Shown in pieces: positions 41,765 to 52,744 of a DNA stretch of 64,000 bases. The position numbers and the translations under genes are program-made. Under the pieces are notes generated by a model that saw nothing but the letters and a program-made list of their open reading frames with translations, was not told where the DNA came from and did not search any database. Source of the stretch: Erwinia sorbitola (lineage in GTDB: Bacteria; Pseudomonadota; Gammaproteobacteria; Enterobacterales; Enterobacteriaceae); assembly GCF_009738185.1 (NCBI RefSeq), contig NZ_CP046509.1, positions 4,095,501 to 4,159,500 on the forward strand, written 5' to 3'. Within the stretch, counting starts at the first letter, position 1. Each line of letters opens with the position of its first letter.

Positions 41765-42491
41765 GAGCAAAAGCCGTCAGATAAACATTATGCGCTACAA
41801 CCCGGAAACCGATCTGGTGCCGCGTAATGAGATCTTTGACGTTCCCTGGGATGAGACCACCTCGCTGCTCGATGCCCTCGGCTACATCAAAGATAACCTG
41901 GCCTTTGACCTGTCATATCGCTGGTCATGCCGCATGGCAATTTGCGGTTCGTGCGGCATGATGGTCAACGGCGTTCCTAAACTGGCCTGTAAAACCTTCC
42001 TGCGTGATTACCCGGCAGGGGTAAAAGTAGAACCGCTGGCAAACTTCCCCATCGAGCGCGACCTGGTGGTCGATATGACGCACTTTATGGAAAGCCTGGA
42101 GGCGATTAAGCCATGGGTGATTGGTAATACGCGTAAGGCAAGCGAAGGCCCGGGCCTGCAAACCCCCGGACAGATGGCGAAATACCATCAGTTCTCCGGC
42201 TGCATTAACTGCGGGCTGTGTTATGCCGCATGCCCGCAGTTCGGCCTGAACCCAGAGTTTATTGGCCCGGCGGCGATCACCCTCGCCCACCGCTATAACC
42301 TCGACAGCCGCGACCATGGTAAAGCAGAGCGTATGCCGCAGCTTAACGGCATTAACGGCGTGTGGAGCTGCACCTTTGTCGGCTTCTGCTCGGAAGTATG
42401 CCCGAAACATGTCGACCCGGCAGCGGCTATCCAGCAGGGCAAAGTGGAGAGCAGTAAAGACTTCCTGATCGCCACGCTGAAACCCCATTAA
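41757..42491 (+). CDS. frdB: Fumarate reductase iron-sulfur subunit
   Basis: FrdB carries electrons from menaquinol to FrdA through three clusters. The 2Fe-2S ligands ([10 protein letters not shown], then LACKTF), the 4Fe-4S motif ([12 protein letters not shown]) and the 3Fe-4S motif ([12 protein letters not shown]) are complete. I start at the ATG giving [15 protein letters not shown], for 244 residues as in E. coli; GGAG lies upstream inside the end of frdA. Translation is coupled to frdA. Confidence 0.97.
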   Translation: MSESKSRQINIMRYNPETDLVPRNEIFDVPWDETTSLLDALGYIKDNLAFDLSYRWSCRMAICGSCGMMVNGVPKLACKTFLRDYPAGVKVEPLANFPIERDLVVDMTHFMESLEAIKPWVIGNTRKASEGPGLQTPGQMAKYHQFSGCINCGLCYAACPQFGLNPEFIGPAAITLAHRYNLDSRDHGKAERMPQLNGINGVWSCTFVGFCSEVCPKHVDPAAAIQQGKVESSKDFLIATLKPH

Positions 42492-42502
42492 GGAGACCGT
42501 CT

Positions 42503-42898
42503 ATGACCACCAAACGTAAGGCTTATATTCGCCCCATGCGGGGCAACTGGTGGCAATCGCTGCCGTTCTACCGCCTCTATATGCTGCGCGAAGGCACCGC
42601 CGTTCCTGCACTGTGGTTCAGCATTGAGCTTATTATCGGCCTGTTTGCCCTGAAAATGGGGCCGGAAAGCTGGGCAGGTTTTGTTTCCTTCCTGCAAAAC
42701 CCTATTGTCCTGCTGCTCAATCTGGTGACGCTGATCGCGGCACTGCATCACAGTAAAACCTGGTTCGACCTGGCCCCGAAAGCACAAATTATTATCGTTA
42801 AAGGCGAGAAGCTGCCGCCGGAGCCGGTAATCAAGGGGCTGTGGATCGTGATGATTGTTTTAAGCGTCGCCGTACTGGCCGTGTCGCTGCTGGCTTAA
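42503..42898 (+). CDS. frdC: Fumarate reductase membrane anchor FrdC
   Basis: FrdC, with FrdD, anchors the complex and binds menaquinol. The 131-residue protein starts [20 protein letters not shown], the family signature. It has three membrane helices ([53 protein letters not shown]). It lies 11 bases after frdB with AGGAG upstream. Confidence 0.96.
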   Translation: MTTKRKAYIRPMRGNWWQSLPFYRLYMLREGTAVPALWFSIELIIGLFALKMGPESWAGFVSFLQNPIVLLLNLVTLIAALHHSKTWFDLAPKAQIIIVKGEKLPPEPVIKGLWIVMIVLSVAVLAVSLLA

Positions 42899-42907
42899 GG
42901 AGTGAGA

Positions 42908-43264
42908 ATGAAAACTCAACCGCAACGTTCTGATGAACCGATCTTCTGGGGCCTGTTTGGCGCAGGAGGCATGTGGGCTGCGCTGGTCAGCCCGGTGGTA
43001 GTCCTGCTGGCAGGGCTGCTGTTGCCGCTGGGCTGGGCACCGGCAGAGGCTTTCAGCTATGAACGTATACTGGGGTTTGCTCAGTCGCTGCCCGGCAGAG
43101 TGATCCTGCTGCTGGTGATTGTGCTGCCGCTCTGGTGCGCCCTGCACCGTCTGCATCACAGTATGCATGACCTGAAACTGCATATTCCGGCCAGCAAACT
43201 GCTCTGTTACGGTATTGCCGCGCTGTTAAGCGTGATAACGCTGATTGGTATCATCGCCATATAA
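42908..43264 (+). CDS. frdD: Fumarate reductase membrane anchor FrdD
   Basis: The second membrane anchor has 118 residues and three helices ([58 protein letters not shown]). The family stretch [17 protein letters not shown] is present. GGAG sits five bases before the ATG at 42908; a GTG two codons upstream is in frame but overlaps the ribosome-binding site. No ampC follows, unlike in E. coli. Confidence 0.95.
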   Translation: MKTQPQRSDEPIFWGLFGAGGMWAALVSPVVVLLAGLLLPLGWAPAEAFSYERILGFAQSLPGRVILLLVIVLPLWCALHRLHHSMHDLKLHIPASKLLCYGIAALLSVITLIGIIAI

Positions 43265-43321
43265 GCCGCAGCACACACTATACTTACAGCCATTCAATAG
43301 GATAAGAAAGGAATGGCTAAT

Positions 43322-43846
43322 ATGTCGCTGTGGAAAATGTTCACCGCAGGCGCCGGGGCACTGCTCTCGGTAGCCTGCTCTACCACCCCACCGCAAGGTG
43401 TCACTCCCATTTCAGGGTTCAATGCCGAACGCTATCTCGGTAGCTGGTATGAAATCGCCCGCCTCGATCACCGCTTTGAACGCGGGCTTGACCATGTTAC
43501 CGCCACCTACAGTAAACGCGACGATGGCGGTCTGAAGGTAGTGAACCGTGGCTTTAATACCCGTAAACAGCGCTGGCAGGAGAGCATCGGTAAAGCGTAT
43601 TTTACCGGCCCAGCCGATCAGGCGGCGCTTAAGGTGTCATTCTTCGGGCCATTTTACGGTGGTTATAACGTGATCGCGCTGGACAGCAATTATCAACATG
43701 CGCTGGTGTGCGGGCCGAATCGGGATTATCTGTGGATTTTATCGCGTACGCCTCAGCTGGATGCCGGGATAAAAGCAGAGTTGCTGGCGAAAGCTCGTAG
43801 TGCCGGGTTCGCCGTAGATCAGCTGATTTGGGTGAATCAGCAGTAA
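43322..43846 (+). CDS. blc: Outer-membrane lipocalin Blc
   Basis: Blc is a lipid-binding lipocalin fixed to the outer membrane and expressed under envelope stress. The lipobox LLSVAC places the lipid-bearing Cys at residue 19. The lipocalin signature is YLGSWYEIARLDHRFERGL, followed by VSFFGPFYGGYNVIALD and YLWILSRTP. I take the ATG at 43322 because AAAGGA lies at proper spacing and the signal peptide then has the E. coli length; an ATG at 43313 is also possible. It is on the strand opposite to the entericidin gene. Confidence 0.93.
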   Translation: MSLWKMFTAGAGALLSVACSTTPPQGVTPISGFNAERYLGSWYEIARLDHRFERGLDHVTATYSKRDDGGLKVVNRGFNTRKQRWQESIGKAYFTGPADQAALKVSFFGPFYGGYNVIALDSNYQHALVCGPNRDYLWILSRTPQLDAGIKAELLAKARSAGFAVDQLIWVNQQ

Positions 43847-43864
43847 ATATCACACTCTGTATCA

Positions 43865-43885
43865 GCCGGTGCAGCAAGCACCGGC
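43865..43885. terminator. Hairpin between blc and the entericidin gene
   Basis: GCCGGTGC and GCACCGGC form a perfect 8-bp stem with a 5-base loop between the convergent blc and entericidin genes. No T run is present, so strength is uncertain. Confidence 0.5.
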
Positions 43886-43897
43886 CTTGCAAACAGA

Positions 43898-44029
43898 TTA
43901 GTTGGTGCTTTTCTGAATTGCCTTACCACCCGCCTCAACGTCTTCACCCACGCCACGCGTAGTGTTACAGGCAGAGAGTACGGAAGTGAGTACCAGAACA
44001 GAAAGAAGGGCAACAATACTTTTCTTCAT
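43898..44029 (-). CDS. Entericidin A/B family lipoprotein
   Basis: On the minus strand an ATG preceded by AAAGGA opens a 43-codon frame. It has signal peptide [20 protein letters not shown], lipobox LSAC (Cys21), then [20 protein letters not shown] and two more residues. This matches the small entericidins EcnA/EcnB encoded between blc/sugE and efp in E. coli, described as a toxin-antidote pair linked to stationary-phase lysis. The length and sequence look closer to EcnB. Only one member is present here, so a pair is not evident. Confidence 0.9.
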   Translation of the reverse strand: MKKSIVALLSVLVLTSVLSACNTTRGVGEDVEAGGKAIQKSTN

Positions 44030-44151
44030 AGCAATTTCCTTTTTAGTTAGAGATAAGCACAGCGCTATAAGCATAGCTGCAATTTATGCGCTTGCCCGTC
44101 CGGCACTGAAAAAAGGAATGTTTGAGAGTATAAAGCGGCAATCTGCAAGAT

Positions 44152-44175
44152 AAGGGCCTGACAGTGCAGGCCCTT
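44152..44175 (-). terminator. Hairpin downstream of efp
   Basis: AAGGGCCTG and CAGGCCCTT form a perfect 9-bp stem with a 6-base loop, 12 bases past the efp stop. The bases after it (ATCTTG) are only weakly T-rich. Confidence 0.6.
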
Positions 44176-44187
44176 ACTGATTCGGGC

Positions 44188-44754
44188 TTATTTTACGCGT
44201 GAAACGTATTCGCCAGAACGGGTATCAACTTTAATCACTTCACCAATCTGCACAAACAGTGGCACTTTCACTACCGCACCGGTAGAAAGTGTCGCTGGCT
44301 TGCCGCCGGTACCTGCGGTATCACCCTTCAGGCCTGGATCAGTATCAGTGATTTCCAGCTCAACAAAGTTCGGTGGCAGCACCTGGATCGGCTTACCATT
44401 CCACAGAGTCACGATACACTCAGCGTTGTCGAGCAGCCATTTTGCTGCATCGCCCACGGTTTTCGCTTCAACAGGGTGCTGTTCGAAGGTTTCCGGGTGC
44501 ATAAAGTGGAAGAACTCACCGTCGTTGTACAGATAGTTCAGGTTGGTATCAACTACGTCAGCGCCTTCAGCGGAGTCGGTAGATTTAAAAGTTTTCTCAA
44601 CACGAGTTCCGGTCAGAAGACGACGCATTTTAACGCGTGCGAATGCCTGGCCTTTACCTGGCTTAACAAACTCGCTTGATTCGATGGCATAAGGCTCACC
44701 TTCGAACATGATTTTAAGACCGGGACGGAAATCGTTGCTAGAATAAGTCGCCAT
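44188..44754 (-). CDS. efp: Elongation factor P
   Basis: EF-P helps the ribosome make bonds at polyproline stretches. The three beta-barrel domains span the usual 188 residues. Lys34 in VKPGKGQAF is the site that EpmA and EpmB modify with beta-lysine, and both enzymes are encoded in this window. The C-terminal motif ([20 protein letters not shown]) is intact. It is divergent from epmB with 41 bases between starts. Confidence 0.98.
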   Translation of the reverse strand: MATYSSNDFRPGLKIMFEGEPYAIESSEFVKPGKGQAFARVKMRRLLTGTRVEKTFKSTDSAEGADVVDTNLNYLYNDGEFFHFMHPETFEQHPVEAKTVGDAAKWLLDNAECIVTLWNGKPIQVLPPNFVELEITDTDPGLKGDTAGTGGKPATLSTGAVVKVPLFVQIGEVIKVDTRSGEYVSRVK

Positions 44755-44795
44755 AAAGGCCCTCTACAATTTATTACTGGTACTTAGCCAAAAAA

Positions 44796-45824
44796 ATGGC
44801 ACACATTGTAACCCTAAATACCCCTGTGCGAGAAGAATGGTTGCATCAACTTGCCGATGTAATCACTGATCCGGATGAATTACTGCAACTTTTAGCGTTG
44901 CAACACCACCCTGAACTGGTTTCAGGCCATGACGCACGGCGTCTGTTTGCCCTGCGCGTCCCCCGGGCCTTCGCTACACGTATGCGTAAAGGCGATCCGC
45001 AGGATCCTCTGCTGCTACAGGTGATCACCTCGCAGCAGGAGTTCGTTGATGCACCGGGTTACAGTACCGATCCGCTGGATGAGCAGAGCAGTGTGGTGCC
45101 GGGTCTGTTACATAAATATCGTAATCGTGCGCTATTGCTGGTCAAAGGCGGCTGTGCCGTCAATTGCCGTTACTGTTTTCGCCGCCATTTTCCGTACTCT
45201 GATAATCAGGGCAATAAACGCAACTGGCAGCAAGCCCTGGAGTATATCCGACATCAGCCAGAACTGGATGAGATTATTTTCTCCGGCGGCGATCCACTGA
45301 TGGCAAAGGATCACGAGCTTGACTGGCTGATAACAGAACTGGAGCAAATTCCGCATATCAAGCGCTTGCGCATCCACAGTCGCCTGCCGGTAGTGATTCC
45401 TAAGCGCATCACTGAAGCGTTGTGTCAGCGGCTGGCACAGTCGCGCCTGCAAACGCTGATGGTGACGCATATCAACCACGCACAGGAGATCGACGACGAC
45501 CTGCGCCACGGTATGCGGATGCTAAAGCGGGCAGGCGTCACGCTGTTGAATCAAAGCGTACTGCTGCGGGGCATCAACGACAGTGCCACTACGCTGGCCA
45601 CTCTGAGCAACGCGCTGTTTGATGCAGGGATACTGCCCTACTATCTGCACGTGCTGGATAAAGTGCAGGGAGCCGCGCATTTCTACGTTGATGATAACCG
45701 CGCGCGCGCTATTGTGCGTGAACTGCTGGGAATGGTATCAGGTTATATGGTGCCAAAGCTGGCGCGTGAAATCGGTGGCGAACCCAGTAAAACACCGCTG
45801 GATTTGCAGCTTCGTCAGGAGTAG
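44796..45824 (+). CDS. epmB: EF-P-(R)-beta-lysylation protein EpmB (lysine 2,3-aminomutase-like)
   Basis: EpmB converts L-lysine to (R)-beta-lysine for EF-P modification. It is a radical-SAM, PLP-dependent enzyme. The cluster motif CAVNCRYC (C-x3-C-x2-C) is near residue 120, followed by RRHFPY. FSGGDPLMAKD and a late YYLHVLDKVQGAAHF belong to the barrel. The 342 residues are the usual length. The divergent efp/epmB pair is conserved, and epmA is also in the window. Confidence 0.97.
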   Translation: MAHIVTLNTPVREEWLHQLADVITDPDELLQLLALQHHPELVSGHDARRLFALRVPRAFATRMRKGDPQDPLLLQVITSQQEFVDAPGYSTDPLDEQSSVVPGLLHKYRNRALLLVKGGCAVNCRYCFRRHFPYSDNQGNKRNWQQALEYIRHQPELDEIIFSGGDPLMAKDHELDWLITELEQIPHIKRLRIHSRLPVVIPKRITEALCQRLAQSRLQTLMVTHINHAQEIDDDLRHGMRMLKRAGVTLLNQSVLLRGINDSATTLATLSNALFDAGILPYYLHVLDKVQGAAHFYVDDNRARAIVRELLGMVSGYMVPKLAREIGGEPSKTPLDLQLRQE

Positions 45825-46087
45825 ATTTTCGGGCGGAACGGATCTCCGCCCCATTATTCACGCCGTTTGTCGCAGTAAGCCCGCCGCACTCAGATCTTCA
45901 TCCAATTCGGGCCAGTGAATCCCGCGTCCTGCCTGGCAAAGTAGAACAAGCTGAAACCAGACTCAAGCAATCAGCAAAGTTATCATTCAGAGATGCGGCG
46001 AATCACAGTAATAAATTGAAAAATAAGCAATAAAACAGAGATAATTGCGAGGCGGATCGAGGATTTTAAAATTGAAGTGGGGCGAAA
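45825..46087. other. Gene-free interval after epmB
   Basis: It begins with a hairpin (GGGCGGA / TCCGCCC, 45831-45851) that may end epmB transcription. The rest is unremarkable and no supported gene is seen. Confidence 0.5.
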
Positions 46088-46123
46088 AACAAAACAGGGT
46101 GAGCCACTGTGGGCCACCCTGTT
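46088..46123 (-). terminator. Terminator of yjeI
   Basis: On the minus strand ACAGGGTG and CACCCTGT close a stem with an inner GCC/GGC helix, followed by TTTGTTTTTC. It is about 30 bases past the yjeI stop. Confidence 0.75.
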
Positions 46124-46155
46124 TCAGAACCTGATAATGCATCAGATCAAAATGT

Positions 46156-46500
46156 TTACTGGCACTTATAAACCTGGCCACTCATTTTGCTATCCAGCGG
46201 CGCGAAGTTAGACCAGATATTCTGGGTTGGACTGGTGGCACCATAAATCACATTACCACCCATCTCTGCCGCACGGTTACGCAGGTCGTTGGCCGCGCCG
46301 CGCAGTGAACTGCCTTCGCCGCCAGAACCTGAGAACCAGTTACTTTGCGCACCGGTAACGTTGCCCAACAGCTGGCAGTTACTGGCCGGTTGCTGATCGG
46401 TAAAGGTGACACGTTCGCCGGCAGAACTCAGCGTGTTAGAAGAACTACAGCCTGCCAGCAGCAGGGCTGCCACTGAGAGCCCCAGCAAATTAATCCGCAT
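46156..46500 (-). CDS. yjeI: YjeI family lipoprotein (DUF4156)
   Basis: A 114-residue predicted lipoprotein with lipobox LLLAGC. The family core is GAANDLRNRAAEMGGNVIYG, ending MSGQVYKC; two further Cys (in ASNCQLLG and at YKC) may pair. It matches E. coli YjeI, of unknown function. I start at 46500 because GGGGA precedes that ATG; the upstream in-frame ATG at 46512 has no ribosome-binding site. It lies between epmB and groEL as in E. coli. Confidence 0.85.
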   Translation of the reverse strand: MRINLLGLSVAALLLAGCSSSNTLSSAGERVTFTDQQPASNCQLLGNVTGAQSNWFSGSGGEGSSLRGAANDLRNRAAEMGGNVIYGATSPTQNIWSNFAPLDSKMSGQVYKCQ

Positions 46501-46674
46501 TTTAATCCCCATTTATTATCATCAGAATCAGGCCAGAGCGTAACGGAAATCAGCATGATTTCATATTCATCCTTGCCCCAGAACCGCCTATACCCGCCAT
46601 ACTGCAATTTGAACTATTTTGAGCATATCGGGTAAGCTTCGCGCCATTACTTATACTATTTTCCCCCCAAAAAG

Positions 46675-46705
46675 AAAAACCCCCTGTCAAAGACAGAGGG
46701 TTTTT
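46675..46705. terminator. Terminator of groES-groEL
   Basis: AAAAACCC-CTGTC and GACAG-GGGTTTTT form a stem with one mismatch bulge and T runs on both strands. It lies 20 bases past the groL stop. Confidence 0.85.
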
Positions 46706-46724
46706 ACTCACGTGCGGTGGGGGA

Positions 46725-48404
<1,680 letters not shown>

Positions 48405-48415
48405 TTACGCGTTGA

Positions 48416-48709
48416 TTACGCTTCAACAATCGCCAGAATGTCGTTTTCTGAGATGATCAGAACTTCTTCGTTGTCGATTTTTTCAGTTTTCGCGCCGTAG
48501 CCTTCGCTGAAGATGACCACATCACCCACTTTCACGTCCAGCGGCTTAACTTCGCCACTTTCCAGGATGCGACCATTGCCAACAGCCAGGATTTCGCCAC
48601 GGGTAGATTTACCCGCCGCAGAGCCGGTCAGCACGATGCCACCCGCAGATTTGGATTCAACTTCTTTACGCTTGACGATAACACGATCGTGCAATGGACG
48701 AATTTTCAT
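48416..48709 (-). CDS. groS: Co-chaperonin GroES (10 kDa)
   Basis: GroES caps GroEL. The 97 residues show the signature [16 protein letters not shown] and the mobile loop ([20 protein letters not shown]). The end [10 protein letters not shown] is normal. It is the first gene of the operon, behind a sigma 32-type promoter. Confidence 0.99.
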   Translation of the reverse strand: MKIRPLHDRVIVKRKEVESKSAGGIVLTGSAAGKSTRGEILAVGNGRILESGEVKPLDVKVGDVVIFSEGYGAKTEKIDNEEVLIISENDILAIVEA

Positions 48710-48788
48710 TGTTAGCTCTCCTTTGAGAAGTCCAATCAGTTTTGGGATGAAAGCCGGGCTGCATTGGCTACCGGCCTCGTGACGGAAG

Positions 48789-48817
48789 AGATGCGGTCGC
48801 GGAAGATACCTTTCAAG
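48789..48817 (-). promoter_or_regulatory. Sigma 32 heat-shock promoter of groES-groEL
   Basis: On the minus strand CTTGAAA, a 14-base spacer and CCGCATCT fit the heat-shock consensus CTTGAAA-N(11-16)-CCCATNT. It lies about 80 bases upstream of groS. E. coli groE has the same arrangement. Confidence 0.8.
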
Positions 48818-48887
48818 GGTAAGAAGTAAATTTTTTTGTTAACTGCCTTGTTCGACGATTTTTTGCGCACTCGTTGCAACAGACAAA

Positions 48888-48922
48888 ATAAAACGGCGCT
48901 CCGGGAAAGAGAGCGCCGTTTT
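48888..48922 (-). terminator. Terminator of fxsA
   Basis: AAAACGGCGCTC and GAGCGCCGTTTT form a 12-bp stem, followed on the minus strand by ATTTTGTC. It ends fxsA just upstream of the groE promoter. Confidence 0.85.
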
Positions 48923-48939
48923 GAAGTAACTGGTATGAA

Positions 48940-49401
48940 TTAATGTTTGTCGTTATTGCGGTCGTGCTCAATCAGGTGTGAGTCTTTACGTTCGTACTCA
49001 CCGTCAACGGTAAATCCGCTATCCGGCCCCGCCCCCGGGCCGCGCCATACTTTCAAATGCGGCATCAGTTTCAGCGTCAGATGCTTCTGTACCGGAGGCA
49101 GCAACAGCAGCAGACCTAAGAAATCGGTAAAAAAGCCCGGCAGTAACAGCAGGAACCCGGCCAGGATCAGAGACACGCTCTTAATCATCTCAGCTGCCGG
49201 ACTCTCACCCGCATTGAGCTTCTGCTGCATCAGCATAAAGTTTTTCATCCCCTGATTTTTCACCAGCGAGATACCAATGCAGGAGGTGAAGATCACCAGC
49301 AGCATAGTCACTAACACGCCCATCACATGGGCTACCTGAATGAAGAGAGAGATCTCGATCCACACCAGGGCAAATATCACTAAGAACGGTAACCAGCGCA
49401 C
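48940..49401 (-). CDS. fxsA: FxsA family inner-membrane protein
   Basis: FxsA is an inner-membrane protein that, overproduced, lifts F-plasmid exclusion of phage T7. The 153 residues have hydrophobic segments (WLPFLVIFALVWIEISLFI, VLVTMLLVIFTSCIGISLV, LILAGFLLLLPGFFTDFLGL) and a charged tail (GEYERKDSHLIEHDRNN). The start is GTG, giving MRWLPFLVIF, with AGGAG six bases upstream; the longer frame would add an unrelated prefix. It is divergent from aspA. Confidence 0.93.
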   Translation of the reverse strand: MRWLPFLVIFALVWIEISLFIQVAHVMGVLVTMLLVIFTSCIGISLVKNQGMKNFMLMQQKLNAGESPAAEMIKSVSLILAGFLLLLPGFFTDFLGLLLLLPPVQKHLTLKLMPHLKVWRGPGAGPDSGFTVDGEYERKDSHLIEHDRNNDKH

Positions 49402-49542
49402 CGTATTCTCCTGTATCAATGGCCACCCTGCGGAGTGCACGGCGGCATAAAATGGCGATCATAGTGACCGATAGTATAGAAGGTGGGAACGGTAAGCCTC
49501 TTTTTCAACGGGAAATGTTGAAATACCTCCCATCCCTTTCAT

Positions 49543-49558
49543 TGTGAGTACGATCACA
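49543..49558 (+). promoter_or_regulatory. CRP site upstream of aspA
   Basis: TGTGA-GTACGA-TCACA matches the core CRP consensus TGTGA-N6-TCACA exactly. It lies about 225 bases before aspA, in the fxsA-aspA gap of about 370 bases. CRP control of aspA is known in E. coli. The rest of the gap holds promoter elements but no gene. Confidence 0.75.
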
Positions 49559-49769
49559 TATCATTGAAACTGTTTGATATGGCAGGCAGTTTAAGTGATC
49601 TGGATTCAGGCTTTTACATCGCAACAGAATATGATCGTGCTCAGGGTGACACAAACAGATAAAATCTTGTAGCAGCCGTTCCCTGGCACGATATTCTTTT
49701 GGATGTCGCCCGCCGAAAGAGGCACTTAAATTGTGACGATTTTACCGGTATTCCTTAAAGAAGGTTCTC

Positions 49770-51206
49770 ATGGCTAATAACATTCGTATCGAAGAAGACC
49801 TGTTAGGTATGCGTGAAGTCCCCGCTGATGCTTACTACGGTGTTCATACTCTGCGTGCGATTGAAAACTTCTATATCAGCAACAGCAAAATCAGTGATAT
49901 TCCTGAGTTTGTGCGCGGTATGGTTATGGTTAAAAAAGCGGCAGCACTGGCGAATAAAGAGCTACAAACCATCCCACGTGACGTGGCAAATGCGATTATC
50001 AACGCCTGTGATGAAGTGCTGAACAACGGCAGATGCATGGATCAGTTCCCGATCGATGTCTACCAGGGCGGTGCAGGTACCTCCGTGAATATGAACACCA
50101 ACGAGGTGCTGGCAAATATCGGCCTTGAGCTGATGGGCCATCAGAAAGGGGAATATCAGTTCCTCAATCCTAACGATCACGTCAACAAATGCCAGTCCAC
50201 TAACGATGCCTACCCTACCGGTTTCCGCATTGCAGTTTACAGCTCCATTTTAAAACTGCTGGACGCTATCGGCCAGCTGAGTGAAGGCTTCCAGCGTAAG
50301 GCCGTAGAATTTACGACTATCCTGAAAATGGGCCGTACCCAGCTTCAGGATGCCGTTCCGATGACGCTCGGTCAGGAGTTCCACGCCTTTAATGTTCTGC
50401 TAAATGAAGAGATCCGCAGTATTCTGCGTACCGCTGAACTGCTGCTGGAAGTGAATCTGGGCGCTACCGCCATCGGTACCCGCCTGAACACGCCGGATGG
50501 TTATCAGCAGCTGGCGGTACAGAAGCTGGCGGAAGTTAGCGGCCTCGCCTGTGTACCAGCGGAAGATCTGATCGAAGCGACCTCTGACTGCGGCGCTTAC
50601 GTCATGGTGCACAGCTCGCTGAAGCGCCTGGCAGTAAAACTGTCGAAAATTTGTAATGACCTGCGCCTGCTCTCATCCGGGCCGCGCGCTGGTCTGAACG
50701 AAATCAACCTGCCGGAATTGCAGGCGGGTTCGTCAATCATGCCAGCCAAGGTTAACCCGGTGGTGCCTGAAGTAGTTAATCAGGTGTGCTTTAAAGTCAT
50801 CGGTAACGATATTACCGTCACCATGGCTTCAGAAGCTGGCCAGCTCCAGCTTAACGTAATGGAGCCGGTGATTGGCCAGGCCATGTTCGAATCCATTCAT
50901 ATTTTGACCAACGCCTGCTACAACCTGCTGGAAAAATGCGTCGACGGCATCACCGCCAACAAAGCGGTGTGTGAAGCCTACGTATTTAACTCCATCGGTA
51001 TTGTCACTTATCTTAACCCGTATATCGGCCATCATAATGGCGATATCGTTGGCAAGATCTGTGCCGAAACGGGCAAAAGCGTGCGTGAAGTGGTGCTTGA
51101 GCGCGGCCTGCTGACCGAAAGCGAACTGGATGACATTTTCTCTACGCAGAACCTGATGTTCCCGGTATATAAAGCCAAACGTTATACCGACGAAAATGAA
51201 CAATAA
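49770..51206 (+). CDS. aspA: Aspartate ammonia-lyase (aspartase)
   Basis: AspA splits aspartate to fumarate and ammonia, feeding fumarate reductase under anaerobiosis. The fumarase/aspartase signature [16 protein letters not shown] lies near residue 318. The substrate-binding segments [17 protein letters not shown] and [10 protein letters not shown] are present. The 478 residues are the usual length. AAAGAAGG lies before the ATG. With dcuA and frdABCD in the window, the aspartate-fumarate-succinate route is complete. Confidence 0.98.
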   Translation: MANNIRIEEDLLGMREVPADAYYGVHTLRAIENFYISNSKISDIPEFVRGMVMVKKAAALANKELQTIPRDVANAIINACDEVLNNGRCMDQFPIDVYQGGAGTSVNMNTNEVLANIGLELMGHQKGEYQFLNPNDHVNKCQSTNDAYPTGFRIAVYSSILKLLDAIGQLSEGFQRKAVEFTTILKMGRTQLQDAVPMTLGQEFHAFNVLLNEEIRSILRTAELLLEVNLGATAIGTRLNTPDGYQQLAVQKLAEVSGLACVPAEDLIEATSDCGAYVMVHSSLKRLAVKLSKICNDLRLLSSGPRAGLNEINLPELQAGSSIMPAKVNPVVPEVVNQVCFKVIGNDITVTMASEAGQLQLNVMEPVIGQAMFESIHILTNACYNLLEKCVDGITANKAVCEAYVFNSIGIVTYLNPYIGHHNGDIVGKICAETGKSVREVVLERGLLTESELDDIFSTQNLMFPVYKAKRYTDENEQ

Positions 51207-51228
51207 CAGACCGGATAACTAACTTTTT

Positions 51229-51270
51229 AAGGCACGCTTTTCTGATGAACTGCGTGCCTTTTTACTTTTT
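51229..51270 (+). terminator. Terminator between aspA and dcuA
   Basis: AAGGCACGC and GCGTGCCTT form a 9-bp stem with a 14-base loop, followed by TTTACTTTTT. It is strong enough to make dcuA partly independent of aspA. Confidence 0.85.
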
Positions 51271-51322
51271 ACGGCACACAAGATTTTAACTGTTTATTAG
51301 CAAAAAAATTAAGGAACACCTT

Positions 51323-52624
51323 ATGTTATTACCTGAGCTTATCGTCGTCTTTGCCGCGATTTATCTTGGCAGTCGGCTGGGAGGGATCGGCATCGGCTTT
51401 GCCGGTGGTCTCGGGGTGCTGGTGCTTACCCTGGGATTCCAAATCAAACCCGGAGCCATCCCGTTCGATGTAATCGAAATCATCATGGGCGTGATCGCCG
51501 CCATCGCCGCTATGCAGGTAGCCGGGGGGATGGATTATCTCGTCAACCTTGCTGAACGCCTGCTGCGTAAACATCCCCGCCATATCACCCTTCTTGCACC
51601 GCTGGTGACCTATGTGATGACGCTACTGGCGGGCACCGGACATACGGCGTTCTCCACGCTGCCGGTGATTGCAGAAGTGGCAAAAGAACAGGGCGTTCGC
51701 CCTTCCAGGCCGCTATCGATTGCGGTGGTCTCTTCACAGATAGCCATTACCGCCTCACCCATTTCTGCGGCCGTAGTGTTTATGGCGGGCATACTTGAAC
51801 CGAAAGGGATCAGCTACCTGATGCTGCTGGCAGTGGCGATCCCCTCTACAATGGCGGCTATCTTTATTGCGGCGCTGATTACCAGTTTCCTTGGTAAAGA
51901 GCTGAAGGACGATCCGGTCTATCAAGCGCGACTGGCAAAAGGCGAAGTTGCCCTGCGCGGAGCCAGCAAGTTTCAGGAAAAACCGGGGGCGAAGCGCTCA
52001 GTGTTGCTGCTGCTGCTCGGCATTGTTGCAGTGGTGCTTTATGCCACCGCCATCAGCGATGCCGTGGGTCTTATCCAAAACCCGATGCTGCCGCGTAACG
52101 AAGCCATCGTGGTGTTTATGCTCACCGTTGCTGCACTGATCTGCCTGACCTGCAAAATTGATACCGGGGAAATCCTTAACGCCAGCACCTTTAAATCCGG
52201 GATGAGCGCCTGCGTCTGCGTGCTTGGTGTAGCCTGGCTGGGTGATACTTTTGTTAAAGCCCATATCAGCGATATCCAGCAGGTAGCGGGTGAACTGTTA
52301 CGCGACTATCCGTGGATGCTGGCGGTGATCCTGTTCTTTGCTTCAACGCTGCTCTATTCGCAGGCGGCAACCACCAAAGCGCTGATGCCGGCAGCCCTGA
52401 TGCTGGGCGTTTCCCCAGTGACAGCTGTGGCTTCATTTGCCGCGGTATCAGCACTGTTTGTGCTGCCAACCTATCCGACGCTGCTGGCAGCCGTAGAAAT
52501 GGACGATACCGGCTCCACGCGTATCGGCCGCTTCGTGTTCAACCACTCATTCCTGATCCCCGGCACGCTGGCAATTGTTCTTTCGGTGGCATTTGGATTC
52601 CTGTTCGGCGGTATTATTCTTTAA
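51323..52624 (+). CDS. dcuA: Anaerobic C4-dicarboxylate antiporter DcuA
   Basis: DcuA exchanges aspartate, fumarate or malate for succinate across the inner membrane. The 433 residues are almost all membrane helices, starting LLPELIVVFAAIYLGSRLGG. GTGHTAFSTLPVIAEVAKEQ is a family segment. AAGGA precedes the ATG. It follows aspA as in E. coli, which matches its role in supplying aspartate. Confidence 0.96.
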   Translation: MLLPELIVVFAAIYLGSRLGGIGIGFAGGLGVLVLTLGFQIKPGAIPFDVIEIIMGVIAAIAAMQVAGGMDYLVNLAERLLRKHPRHITLLAPLVTYVMTLLAGTGHTAFSTLPVIAEVAKEQGVRPSRPLSIAVVSSQIAITASPISAAVVFMAGILEPKGISYLMLLAVAIPSTMAAIFIAALITSFLGKELKDDPVYQARLAKGEVALRGASKFQEKPGAKRSVLLLLLGIVAVVLYATAISDAVGLIQNPMLPRNEAIVVFMLTVAALICLTCKIDTGEILNASTFKSGMSACVCVLGVAWLGDTFVKAHISDIQQVAGELLRDYPWMLAVILFFASTLLYSQAATTKALMPAALMLGVSPVTAVASFAAVSALFVLPTYPTLLAAVEMDDTGSTRIGRFVFNHSFLIPGTLAIVLSVAFGFLFGGIIL

Positions 52625-52744
52625 CGCTTCTCACGGCAGGGTGGGGAATGCCTCGTCCTGCTCGTGCTCTCCCCTCTGGTTGTCATGCTATTATCTCTCT
52701 CTTCGCCGCCCGGCTGGTCCCACATGGAGAGAACAAGACCCGTT

